Source: Gentiana macrophylla (taxonomy: Eukaryota; Streptophyta; Magnoliopsida; Gentianales; Gentianaceae). Taken from it: a stretch of 64,000 nucleotides of DNA. Under the pieces are notes generated by a model, which saw only the letters and a list, made by a program, of their open reading frames with translations, was not told the DNA's origin and did no database searches. Location of the stretch: positions 53,236,321-53,300,320 of the forward strand of contig CM047808.1 in the NCBI GenBank assembly GCA_026214975.1, given 5' to 3'. Positions 23,100 through 32,480 of this stretch are shown here, piece by piece. Every line of letters starts with the position of its first letter. Positions within the stretch are counted from its first letter, which is position 1. A program made the translations under genes and the position numbers.

Positions 23100-23126
23100 G
23101 TAAACCGGCGGTCTATACCGGTTTAC
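23100..23126. repeat. Palindrome module of the solo LTR, copy 2
   Basis: Perfect 9-bp arms GTAAACCGG (23100-23108) and CCGGTTTAC (23118-23126) around a 9-nt loop. The word also resembles GGTAAACCGG at 22680. Confidence 0.88.
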
Positions 23127-24735
23127 TGAGGCATATTTTAGAAAATCTAAACTGGGATTCATTACAACTACGTTGATAGGCAGAAATAATTAAAACGAGT
23201 AATAGGTCTTGCCAATCTAGTATTCGTAATTCGTAAATTAACATGAAGGACTGCAAGTGAAGTGTTAGTTAGGACATAGTGTTGATGGACCCAGAGCGTC
23301 TTTGTTCAAAGTGTCGGCCATTTGTCTAGGCGGGTTAACGGTATGAGGTAACACTCAATATCGGCAGTTCTTGTTCTTTAGGCGTATGGGCTGTTACGGA
23401 CCAATTAAGGAGGGTAGCTTGCGTATAGATTGTCTACTGCCATTGTCAGAGTAGATAGGAGTAGGAATTGCACCCGTAGCTGATAAATATGATAATAATC
23501 ATAAAACGCTCACGATTAATCTAAGAAAATTATGTGGGGAAGTAAACATAACGATTAGCTAATCCAAGTTAGTAGATTGGTGAGGAGAGGGAGAGGTATA
23601 CCATGTTTGTTTTCTTTTACCTTATTGTTGGTCAATTACCACTTATATGTTGCTTCTTATTTAGGTTAAAATCGTTTATACGCATGAGTTGCATTGTCTC
23701 TGTGGGATCGACATTGACTCGCATTTACTATCTTTGCGATGTACCTAGTATTTTGCTAGTAATATCGACATTAGTGACTTACACGCGATCAATATTCTAG
23801 ATCTATCACAAGAACTATTATGAATTTAAGAAAAGAAATAAAACATTGGAATGAGCGCCCTTACCCATAACGAAGAAACGGATCTATCATCAATCCTATC
23901 TCTCTCCGGCGATTGAATCGGTCCGTGATGATCTTAAACCAAGCACAATTCAATAATGAAAGACTCATGACTTATTTGCAAGAGGAAAAGGAGAAAATAA
24001 AATAGGACTTTATTCCCAAAAAAACTACATTGTAGCTAGTTCATGAAGAACTAGAAAAGAGATGAGGAGTGAATGGAATACAAAATTGAGCACTCATGGC
24101 CTTATATAGGTGTATAAACCGACTTAGGGTGAAACCTAATCCTTGGAGGACAAGAAAATGCTTTTCGGAAGATTCAGGGCTTGATTAATCGGGGGCTACT
24201 CGATTAATCGAGGGTATTTTTTTCCTTTCTCTTTACGCCGACTTAATTTGGAAGATTTTGGAATACCCTAGGCCCGACTTTGGTATATGGACCATAACAT
24301 GGCTTACGTAACTCCGATTTGGGTGATTCAAAGTGCGATTGAATCCTCGTTTCAAGCCCAATTGTCTTGTAAGGCTTTGAAATGGCGTTGCAATATCACC
24401 AATAAAATTCTCTGGTCCAATCTCCGCTCGAAACACTTCAACCTTAAGCTCCGTTTAGTTCTCTATCGATTGACTCTCATATTCAGCCCTAATGATGCTC
24501 CATATACTCGTTAATCTGCCAATAAAACCATAACACACATAGTGGCTTCCATTTATGGCAAATAACACATAAAATACACGGTTAATACACATAATACCAC
24601 TTTAGTCACCCGGACGTGGCTTAATCATATTTAGCTAATTAACCCATGATTTCATACATATTATCACCATTGAGATCACAAATCCAGGGTAGATTGATGG
24701 TAAAATATGATACCAAGGTGACTGTCATTAATTAC

Positions 24736-26177
24736 TTTTAATTATATACGTGCCAATGTTTTTTCACTGGTTAATGACTTCGTATCCGGGATAGGGGCTT
24801 CAGATATTTAAGAATGATTCTTTTTCATAATCAAAGGGAATGAGGTTTTGAACATATATAGAAAAAATTTGGTCGTTAGACATCAAGATTTACCACCAGG
24901 ATATGCCTGATAAGCTAAAAAAAATTATATTTATTTTACATGAAATATTAAAAAGCTCGATAATAATCGTGAATATTCCATTTATGCTTCATAAGGATCG
25001 AATTCGGCTAATTTCTTTAATAAGCTGCTTGAGTCCGACTCAATTTGATAAATTCCAATATGAATGAGTATTTTATGAGTCGAGCACCGAACTGCTCGTG
25101 AAAAGCTTGGCTCATTTACACCCTTACTCGGGTGGTTTTTAGAGAAGATAGGTTAGAGTTAGTTCCGTTGTGGCTAATAATTAAGATACTCCAAAATAAG
25201 CTTGATAAAGCGTTCAACAAAAATAAGGCAATACTCATATTTTCATTATTCTTAATTTCTAAAGTTCGACTTACCTGTACGTGACTTAATTTCCCCATGT
25301 TCCTCTAAATAATGACAAATAACAATAGATAATTACAATGTTTAAACCTCTGTAATTTGCTTGTTTTTTAAATTGGGAAAGATGATCAAAATTTGATAGA
25401 TGAAAATAGTCACTTTTAAGTTAAAAAAAAGTTTTTTAATTAAAAACATAAATTGGAAGCGATGTTTGAAAATTTATTTGCATGTGCAAGATGTATCGAT
25501 TATTGCGTATAATATATTGATCAAACTAGGTGTCACAATGATAATAATTTAAAAATAAGTTGCGTTATTGATCGTATCACTTTGATCGTACGAGGTCATA
25601 TAATTGCTCTTTTTGTTTGGGAATGAGAGAATGGCGAAAAATATTTCATCAATTAAGTAGAAGGGCAGTTTTTGAAACTTTTGCGTAAAGACAAAACTAT
25701 TTATTCATGTCGAAATTCACTTGTGTTCAAATTCATTTATTTTAAATTCATCGACGAAATTCATTGTTTAAATTCACTAATTTTCAAAATTCATCATCGA
25801 AATTTACTAAATTTTAGGGATTCACCGTTTAAATTCATTGATTCGGGATTTTGAGGAGATTCACCGATTTTGGGATTATTTGTTTGTCATCTCGCTATAA
25901 AATTATCTGATTGTCCTTCTCCCTATAAAAAATATGTAGCTGTCCTGTTACTTAAAAATATTTCAGATTGTGTCCTTATCCCTAATTTTCCATTTTTGTT
26001 TTTGTTTTTGTTTTTTATAATATCCACTAAAATGTATTTTACGATGGAGAAGAAGGTGGAATGTTAGGAATTTTTCTCGAGGGTCTTTGGAAGAAGGAAA
26101 CCTCCTCTTTCATATGAACCAATTCTGGAGATTGTAAACTGTCAGATTAATAGTAGAAAAAGATCGCGGACACCAAT
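24736..26177. other. No recognised gene
   Basis: AT-rich sequence without coding or repeat homology that I recognise. Positions 25700-25870 contain many irregular AAATTCA/TTCACC words but no regular period. Confidence 0.5.
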
Positions 26178-26425
26178 GCGGACTAATAATATTATTACTG
26201 ATTCAGAAAGGGTAGTCTATGCCCTAATTAAAAATAAAAAAAAGGATTGTCTTGAGGCGGCTAAATTACAAATTTGTTTTTGTAACAGGATGAAATTTCA
26301 AAAAGCGGACTAATAATGTTATTGCTGATTCAAAAAGGGTAGTCTATGCCCTAATTAAAATTAAAAAAAAGATAGTCTTGAGGCGACTAAATTACAAATT
26401 TGTTTTTGTAACAGGATCAAATTTG
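26178..26425. repeat. Direct tandem duplication, 127 bp period
   Basis: Units 26178-26304 and 26305-26425 are about 90 percent alike. They share GCGGACTAATAAT, AAAGGGTAGTCTATGCCCTA and ACAAATTTGTTTTTGTAACA. The duplication lies just upstream of the promoter of the secreted-protein gene. Confidence 0.9.
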
Positions 26426-26540
26426 CAATTTAGCCGTCTTGACCCTTGAGGCCAGCAAAAACAGTTTGCAGTGATCATTGGGAAGTATCATTACACAAAA
26501 TGGATACAAAATCCCAAATTGTCCAGAATAATAAAATATG

Positions 26541-26550
26541 TATATATAAA
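26541..26550 (+). promoter_or_regulatory. TATA box of the secreted acidic protein gene
   Basis: TATATATAAA about 115 bp upstream of the start codon, so transcription would start near 26575 and give a leader of about 85-90 nt. This is the normal plant geometry. Confidence 0.65.
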
Positions 26551-26662
26551 TTAGAGTAATCTGAAAGTTTAGATACATAAGTACAAACAAATGTCTTCGC
26601 TGTAATATCTTTCCAATTTGCTAGTTTTACTGGGATTCAATCCGGCAAAACAAGAAGAAAGA

Positions 26663-27658
26663 ATGGCTAATATGCAGCTGGCTACACTTTTCTTAATCTT
26701 CCTTCTCATTCCCTCAAGTTAGCCAGCGAATTCATATATTTTACAACTTTTACTTATTTAGTTTTCCTACTTATTTCAAAGAATGCGTTTCTAATTATAA
26801 ATATCTATTGGTGCAGTTGTAATTCAGGCAAAAATTGTGTCATGGGAGCACATGACGAATAAATCCGATCAGGGTAGTGTTATGACATCACGCAAGTTCC
26901 TTCAAGGGGAAATCATTGGCGAAGTAATCGAGGAGGCCGCAGGAGAATTATTTGGAAGCAGTACTGAGGGTGTGGTGGCCCAGGGTGGTGGGGAATTATT
27001 ACTTCCAATCACTACCGAGGGTGCGGTGGTCGAGGGTGGTGGGGAAGTAGCGAATGGGGTGATCGATGAAAGTGCATCCACGGGCACTGAGGAAGGGATT
27101 GACGCGATCGATGCAAGTGGAAATAGGGGTAGTAGTGATAATCAGTTGGGCACTGATAGTGGGACAGATGGTAAGCCGATCAAGGAAATTAGTTCTACTG
27201 GTGGGAGTGATAGTAATGGGAGAAGTGATGGTGGGAGTGATAGTAATGGGAGCAGTGATGGTGATTTAGATGATGTTTCAGATGATGAAGACGATGATGA
27301 TTTAAATGATGGAGACATTACTGTTGTTTCAGATGTTGAAGACAATGATGCAGGTGGGAGTGATAGTGAGGCGAACAACGATGATTCGGATGATGAAGAC
27401 GATGATGTTTCAGCTGGTGATGAAGACGTTGATGAAAGTAGTGATAGGAGTGTGAATAATAGTGAAGTGGTTGATGATCTTTCAGATGGTGATGACGATG
27501 ATGATGGTGATGACAACGATGACGATGATGATAAGAAAAAGAAGAAGAAGAAGAAGAAGCAGAAAAAGAAGAAGAAGACGACGACGACGACGGCGACAAC
27601 CAACAAGAAGGAGAATGTAATTGCCCCCTGCAATTTGCTGCATCCTTTGTGCAACTAA
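26663..27658 (+). CDS. Secreted aspartate-rich protein with C-terminal Cys pair (two exons)
   Basis: Not recognised as a named family. Exon 1 is 26663-26717. A 99-bp intron (26718-26816, GT...GTGCAG) splits an Ile codon, and exon 2 is 26817-27658. The 298-residue product starts with a signal peptide, MANMQLATLFLIFLLIPS, probably cut after VIQA. It therefore enters the secretory pathway. Residues 45-110 are Gly/Glu-rich with two imperfect GGGE repeats, and 140-255 are Asp/Ser-rich. A Lys run with one Gln follows, then a Thr run, both coded by trinucleotide repeats. The end is KENVIAPCNLLHPLCN. The intact frame, splice sites, TATA box (26541) and polyadenylation signal (27837) make it the only convincing host gene here. 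It could be a peptide precursor, a calcium-binding wall protein or an orphan gene. Confidence 0.75.
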
Positions 27659-27836
27659 ATTAAAAGAGCCAATTAACTTGGTATCCACGTACTCCACTAC
27701 TCTTGCTACAACTTTTTGTGTTCAACTCGCTCTGTCTGTTTAAGAAGAAACATTACTGTTCGTCGTGTATATGATATTGTGTCCCTAACATATTGTGTTC
27801 CTCTAGAAGTCGATCAAGATTATTCCTTGTCAAGGC

Positions 27837-27842
27837 AATAAA
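27837..27842 (+). terminator. Polyadenylation signal AATAAA
   Basis: Consensus AATAAA 178 nt after the stop codon at 27656-27658. Poly(A) addition would be expected about 15-30 nt later. Confidence 0.55.
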
Positions 27843-28261
27843 AATGATGTCCCTTTTTGTGATGCAACGATATGTGAGAATAGTCCTTGGTATGGTCAAA
27901 TAAATGGAGAAGAGTTATGGAGCCGACCGACTAACCTTCTCTAAAACGACAGGTCTGATAGTTTTTTGCCGTGATTATAAAGTGTCACATATATTTTCAA
28001 AAATAAAAGCATACGTAAATAATTTAGTTTTTCTTTTGAAAGAAAATCTTTTATTAAAAGTAAAGAGTAGAAATCCACAAACTTACAAGCGAGTAATATA
28101 GAATAAACTAATAAAGACTAAGATTTCGAACTCTAGCCTCAGACTTGGAAATTAACACGTTGAGGGGAGGATGTGCTGCTTGGACTCATGGTGAATCTTA
28201 TTTTTCTAGTGCCAGATACTATAAATCATATTTCTGATTTGGTATGCCCACTTTTCATTGA
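27843..28261. other. No recognised gene
   Basis: AT-rich spacer between the secreted-protein gene and the LINE fragment. No repeat or coding signal was recognised. Confidence 0.5.
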
Positions 28262-28511
28262 TCAATCAAATATTTCCGAATCCACTCTTTGAGAGGTTGC
28301 CGGCGCAAAGAAATCTCGCCATTTGTGGCGAGGAACTAAATTCTTCCAAAGATACTTCAAGGTCTTGCAATCTCTGAGGGCGTACGTGGAGGCAAGTTTC
28401 CTCCTCCGAATTGCACAACCTGCAACAAGCTGATGTAGATATATGTCGTCTAGCAAGATATGACATGGTAGGTGATGAGAGACGGACTAGTCTTTGCCAC
28501 GTGTCATTCAT
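28262..28511 (-). pseudogene. LINE ORF2 C-terminal fragment (zf-RVT)
   Basis: Two overlapping minus-strand frames together show the zinc-binding C-terminus of plant LINE reverse transcriptases. One has CRLCNSEEETCLHV; the other continues LRDCKTLKYLWKNLVP and WRDFFAP. A single frameshift near the His separates them. The RT and endonuclease domains are absent, and so is the usual poly(A) tail downstream. Confidence 0.85.
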
Positions 28512-28802
28512 AGAATGAATAAGCGATAAATGAAGTCAGAGAAAGTATAATATTAATAGCTAGGGGCCCCACTTCGTGTTTAAGAGTAGACCTGAACCCC
28601 AAGACTGAGATCGGTCTCATGTGCTCCCTAGACCACCGCAGGTCGGTTAGGTCACAACGGAGCTCGGTTAAGTGCAGTTTGGGCCGAGACGGCTTGGGGA
28701 GCTCGACACAGGTCGGCCAGAGTCTTCGTTATCTGAAATGCGCACATTCATTATAATATAAGATAAATATGGAATGAATCCTCAATTATAAAGACTCGAA
28801 TC
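28512..28802. other. Retroelement-like spacer, no gene
   Basis: GC-richer sequence with GTCGG and GAGCTCGG words (28570-28735), resembling Tat LTR composition. It joins the primer-site side of the Tat LTR fragment. No reading frame is recognisable. Confidence 0.4.
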
Positions 28803-29085
28803 CTGCCCTCTTTCTAGCACTAATTGACGATGCTGGATACCGTCTCTAGTGTGGTCGGGGCCAATTTACTTTTGTGAAAATTAGAACAAGGATAAAAACC
28901 TAAAAATGAATAAGATTTGGTTGTGTATTTTAGACTAAGTCTGAGATTATGAATCCCAAGTTGCCTACGTATCATGTGTATGAGTCAGGAATCAATTAAG
29001 TCTCTTATAGTTCCTTGTGATTGTTTATATAGCGGACTATCATCATGTTTACTTGTCCCCTAAGGATCTGGGATTTTTCTATATA
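28803..29085 (-). repeat. Tat-type 5' LTR fragment with primer site, minus strand
   Basis: Plus strand CCCTCTTTCTAGCACTAA then TGACGATG mirrors 59941-59960, where the Tat primer site meets its LTR. The LTR part shares AACCTAAAAATGAATAAG-like, TGCCTACGTATC and CAGGAATCAA words with 36058-36640. It breaks off near 29085 without reaching an LTR end. Confidence 0.75.
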
Positions 29086-29186
29086 GGAAGTCCTTTATAG
29101 AACCCTAGCTCCGATGTGCATCATAGGATGAAGGAGACTATCTTCTTCGTGATTTACACCAAGATCAACCGAGCAGCACCTGTATA

Positions 29187-29865
29187 CAATGGTCGTTCTA
29201 CGTTGATGGAGCTTCCAGCAATGAGGGAGTAGGAGTAGGTCTCCTACTCATTAGTCCCAAAAGGGAAGAATTTCCTTATGCATTGCACTTCAGTTTCCAA
29301 GCTACTAATAACGAGTCAGAATATGAGGCACTAATCACCGGGCTCAACTTGGAGGCTAAGCTTGGAGCGCAAAACTTGCGAGTATACAGTGACTCCCAGC
29401 TAGTTTTTAACCATGTTAAAGGAGAATATGAAGCTAAAGAGGAGCCAATGAAGATAAACATGACTAAGGTTCAGACCTTACTAAAGTGGTTTAAAGATGT
29501 TCAGATTGAGCAGATCTCTCGATCTGAGAACAACGAGCTGATGCCCTTTCAAAGTTAGCGTCAAACTTCCTCTCAGACAAAAATGTATTGGTCGAACTAC
29601 TAAAAGAGTTTAGCTATGACGAGCAGAAAGTTCAGTCTATCACACAGAAAGGTACATGGATGCATCATATTGTCTCCTAACTAAAGGATGGAATCCTCCC
29701 CGCAGAAAGAACACGAGCTAGAAAGATGAAACTCTTAGCAACTAGGTACTCTATTTTTAACAATGTTCAATATAGGATGTCCTTTATAGCACCCTTGCTC
29801 CGATGTGCATCAGAGGATGCAAAAGACTATCCTCTTCGTGAAATACACCAAGGAATTGATGACGT
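29187..29865 (+). pseudogene. Tat-type additional RNase H and start of integrase, fragment
   Basis: The plus-strand protein starts QWSFYVDGASS and continues in one frame through NNESEYEALITGL and VYSDSQLVFNHVKGEYEA. It therefore keeps the first three acidic RNase H positions. A small shift near 29535 follows, then DALSKLASNF in another frame, and the pre-integrase stretch ending PLREIHQG at about 29860. It resembles 55797-56285 but is on the opposite strand and more diverged, so it is from a different Tat copy. It is cut by a LARD-type LTR at about 29866. Confidence 0.85.
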
Positions 29866-30795
29866 AGATCAAGTGATAATAAAATACTTGACCACCATAA
29901 AGCAATACTAGCAAGAGGACTAGGTCCATCGTAGTATAGCTATAGCGAATCAAGGTCGATCCTACAGGGAACCAATTGTGGGTCATTTATATACAAACAA
30001 TTAATCATTCATGTCAAGGACACAAAGCGGTCTACGACCAACGAAAGACAAGAAAGATAAAGACTGACTCAACACGACATATAAACAACGTAATTAACCT
30101 CCCCAATTATTATGTTATCGTTTGGATCTAGAGATTCTATATAACTAAGCTAAACTCGACAACTATTAATCCATTCGTATTTCTTTTATATTGACTACGG
30201 GAGTCATCCTATAAACTAGATCTAGCTCCGGGTAGGCCATCTAGATCACTGTGATACAATACGTGACTTCGCTTTTTAGGCCTCCATCTCATATAACTTG
30301 CAAGCTTACAAAACTAGGGATGCCGATGTTAACCGCATTCCCCACCTAGGCAACATTCCTGTGGTTAGGCGTACTTCCTAAATGATCGCATCAGTCTCTG
30401 TCCCATTAACAATTACCTGCGTGGTCTCATGTTAATCTACGATATGCGTATAACTAGGTGCTAGCAATTCCCAAATATAACACAGATCTAGATCTCGTTG
30501 AAAGTCCCGGAAGATCAATTCATGAGCCGACCTAGGAGTACTATATTGGTATTTCCTAATAATACGCTAATTAAAACAAACGAGCAACGTAGCCGTAGCC
30601 ATACCTACTAAGATAAGAAATTCTAGGTGGACAATCACACCATAAAGACGTGGCTAGATTGACGCGGAGAAAACCTAATCTTAGCGTTTCTACATACGTA
30701 ACGGATAAAATAGAGATTCATAAAGCAATTATATAGATCTACTCAAAACACGATTATTGATCAAAGTAAAGTCATACATAGATCACGTGCCAGTT
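29866..30795 (-). repeat. LARD1-type LTR fragment, minus strand
   Basis: Positions 29875-30180 closely match 11755-12065 (AATACTTGACCACCATAAA, AATACTAGCAAGAGGACTAG, ACCAATTGTGGGTCATTT). After about 30190 the two diverge. The expected GTCATCA end is missing: the sequence switches directly to Copia RNase H near 30795. Confidence 0.82.
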
Positions 30796-31178
30796 CTTGG
30801 GCAATAGACTCGTCTCATGGTTCTCCAAGAAGCAGCCTAGCGTTGCTTTAAGCACCACTGAGGCCGAGTATAAGTAATTGTTGTGCCCAACTTTTATGGA
30901 TCAAACAGCAGCTCTCTGATTTCCGTATTACTATACCTTGTGTGATAGTCTATTGTGACAGCACCAGTGCCATAGACTTGTCCCACAATCTGGTATCGCA
31001 CTCTCGTGCCAAACATATAGATATCCGCTATCACTTTATATAAGACCATGTGACTAATGATACGATATCTATAAAATTTGTGCCTACTGCGCAGCAAGTC
31101 GCTGACATTTTCACGAAGCCTCTACCCCAGGCTTTGTTCGAAAAGCTGCGTAGTGACCTATTTATGGTTCCTCTTTAG
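30796..31178 (+). pseudogene. Copia RNase H C-terminal fragment
   Basis: Plus strand reads WFSKKQPSVALSTTEAEYK, the canonical Copia RNase H segment, then a stop. YCDSTSAIDLSHN, then RAKHIDIRYHF, and finally QQVADIFTKPLPQALFEKL follow. It ends at TAG 31176-31178. At least one stop and frame change make it inactive. RT and all upstream domains are missing. Confidence 0.9.
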
Positions 31179-31280
31179 ACCCTTCTTTTGATTTCTTTTT
31201 CAAAATAAAGGGGAGAGATGTATATACGTAGGGGGAGCCGCAATTTAGGGGGAGCGTAGGTATTTTGTAAAATTAATCAA

Positions 31281-31292
31281 AAGGGGGAGAAT
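31281..31292 (+). other. Copia polypurine tract
   Basis: AAGGGGGAGAAT directly before an LTR start TGTTGGGATATTG. Purine-rich words (AGGGGGAGC) also occur at 31230-31255. Confidence 0.8.
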
Positions 31293-32160
31293 TGTTGGGA
31301 TATTGTTGTGCCCACAATGATCCATATGTGGTTTGATTAATTTTACAGTACCTTAATTATGTGCCATATATTATTTTCTCTGTCACTAACCCTGCCCAGA
31401 AGTCATATGACTTACAAAGGCATTTCTTTGTTTTGCAGGTACCCTGAAATACATCATAAATGATTAAAACTATATGTGTGCGTGAGATAATTTTATCATC
31501 ACCATTTTATATGATATGGTGTTGTAACAATATAAAATGCAAATATGATCCTACACACTATTTTGACCCAGAAATATGTACAAATTATGATTGGGCCAAC
31601 CTTTACATTAAAATCGGCCTGCCCATTTTATTAAACCTTATAACATTCTTTGCTTGGCCAAAATAGACTTATCCAGCTCCATTTACTCAAACCCGTCCCT
31701 TTACCCATTCTCAGCCTTCAACAAAAATAAAACTAAATTAAAACAAACAAATAAATAATTTTCCCTACAATATAAAGCCAAACTAACCTAGAATCTTTTC
31801 ACACAAAAAGCCCCAACCGTCTCTCCCTTATTTACTCTCAAAAACAAAATATATCCTCCACTTTTCTCTTCCTTCTTGTTAGAAAAACCTTCGTCCTAAT
31901 TTCTTCTCCAAATCTAGACTATACCCATGCCTCAACACCTTGTTTTCTTCTCTGAATATTGAAACTTCAAAAATCGAATTGCTATTTGAATCGGCTGCAT
32001 AGATTAATTGCTTATACGAGGTCTGAAATATATTAAAGATGCAACCGTTTTGCTTCTGTGTTTTTTTTAGCATCATAAACACTAAGGTAAAATTTAGATC
32101 TTTGATAATCTGGCTCATGTATAACTAAGACTCATGTATCTGTGTTATGCATTTCAAGTC
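31293..32160 (+). repeat. 3' LTR of the Copia fragment, end uncertain
   Basis: Starts TGTTGGGATATTGTTGTG right after the polypurine tract. A TATAAA at 31771-31776 within a CA-rich stretch is a credible U3 promoter. No partner LTR is in the window, so the 3' boundary cannot be set; it may extend beyond 32160. Confidence 0.65.
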
Positions 32161-32163
32161 AGG

Positions 32164-32480
32164 GTCTTGGTGAAATCGATTTTCGATATATGAACCACTC
32201 AGTTATACTTGACGAGATCGTTGAAATTATGTTTCGATTGATGACTCAAGGATATTAGATTGATAAAATCAGGTCCTAAATCAACTTAAATCCGGTTCAT
32301 GTAAAATAAGCCGAGATTATAACTTTGTTTTATGATTTTCGATTAAATATTTTGGTGAAATCAAATATAGATTTATGATCTAATCAGTCAGACTTGGCGA
32401 AATCGATGAGATTGTATTTCTATTAATTACTCAAAATCACTAGATTGATGAAATCAGGTTGTGTGCTTTATGTGTTTTAT
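32164..32480. repeat. Imperfect tandem duplication, about 186 bp period
   Basis: Units at 32164 and 32350 share TTGGTGAAATC, then ATCAGTCAGACTTGGCGA-like and ACTAGATTGATGAAATCAGG-like words. The second unit is shortened. It may lie within the LTR U5 or the adjacent leader. Confidence 0.75.

Larger units (their letters stand above)
22446..23791 (+). repeat. Solo LTR of a different Athila-group family, plus strand
   Basis: Starts TGTTAAATGC and ends GACTTACACGCGATCA, the usual end before the Asp-type primer site, but no primer site or interior follows. Flanks are ATATG (22441-22445) and ATATT (23792-23796), a near-perfect 5-bp target duplication. It arose by insertion into the LARD2 LTR and then LTR-LTR recombination. 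Confidence 0.88.
18432..24730 (-). mobile_element. LARD2: complete non-coding Athila-group element
   Basis: Two LTRs flank about 2 kb of non-coding interior. The target duplication ATTAC is perfect (18427-18431 and 24731-24735). On the minus strand the order is 5' LTR, Asp-type primer site, interior, purine tract, 3' LTR. No gag or pol is readable, so it must have moved using proteins from elsewhere. It carries a Stowaway MITE, a TA microsatellite and, in its 5' LTR, a solo LTR of another family. Confidence 0.92.
21597..24730 (-). repeat. LARD2 5' LTR, interrupted by a solo LTR
   Basis: Begins TGATCGCGTGTAAG on the plus strand and ends GTCATTA. LTR sequence occupies 21597-22445 and 23792-24730, separated by the solo LTR of another family. 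Without the insert it is about 1.79 kb. Confidence 0.9.

Noticed and set aside
27142..27654. Ser-rich open frame on the minus strand
   Set aside because: It is the antisense shadow of the GAT/AGT repeats of the secreted-protein gene.
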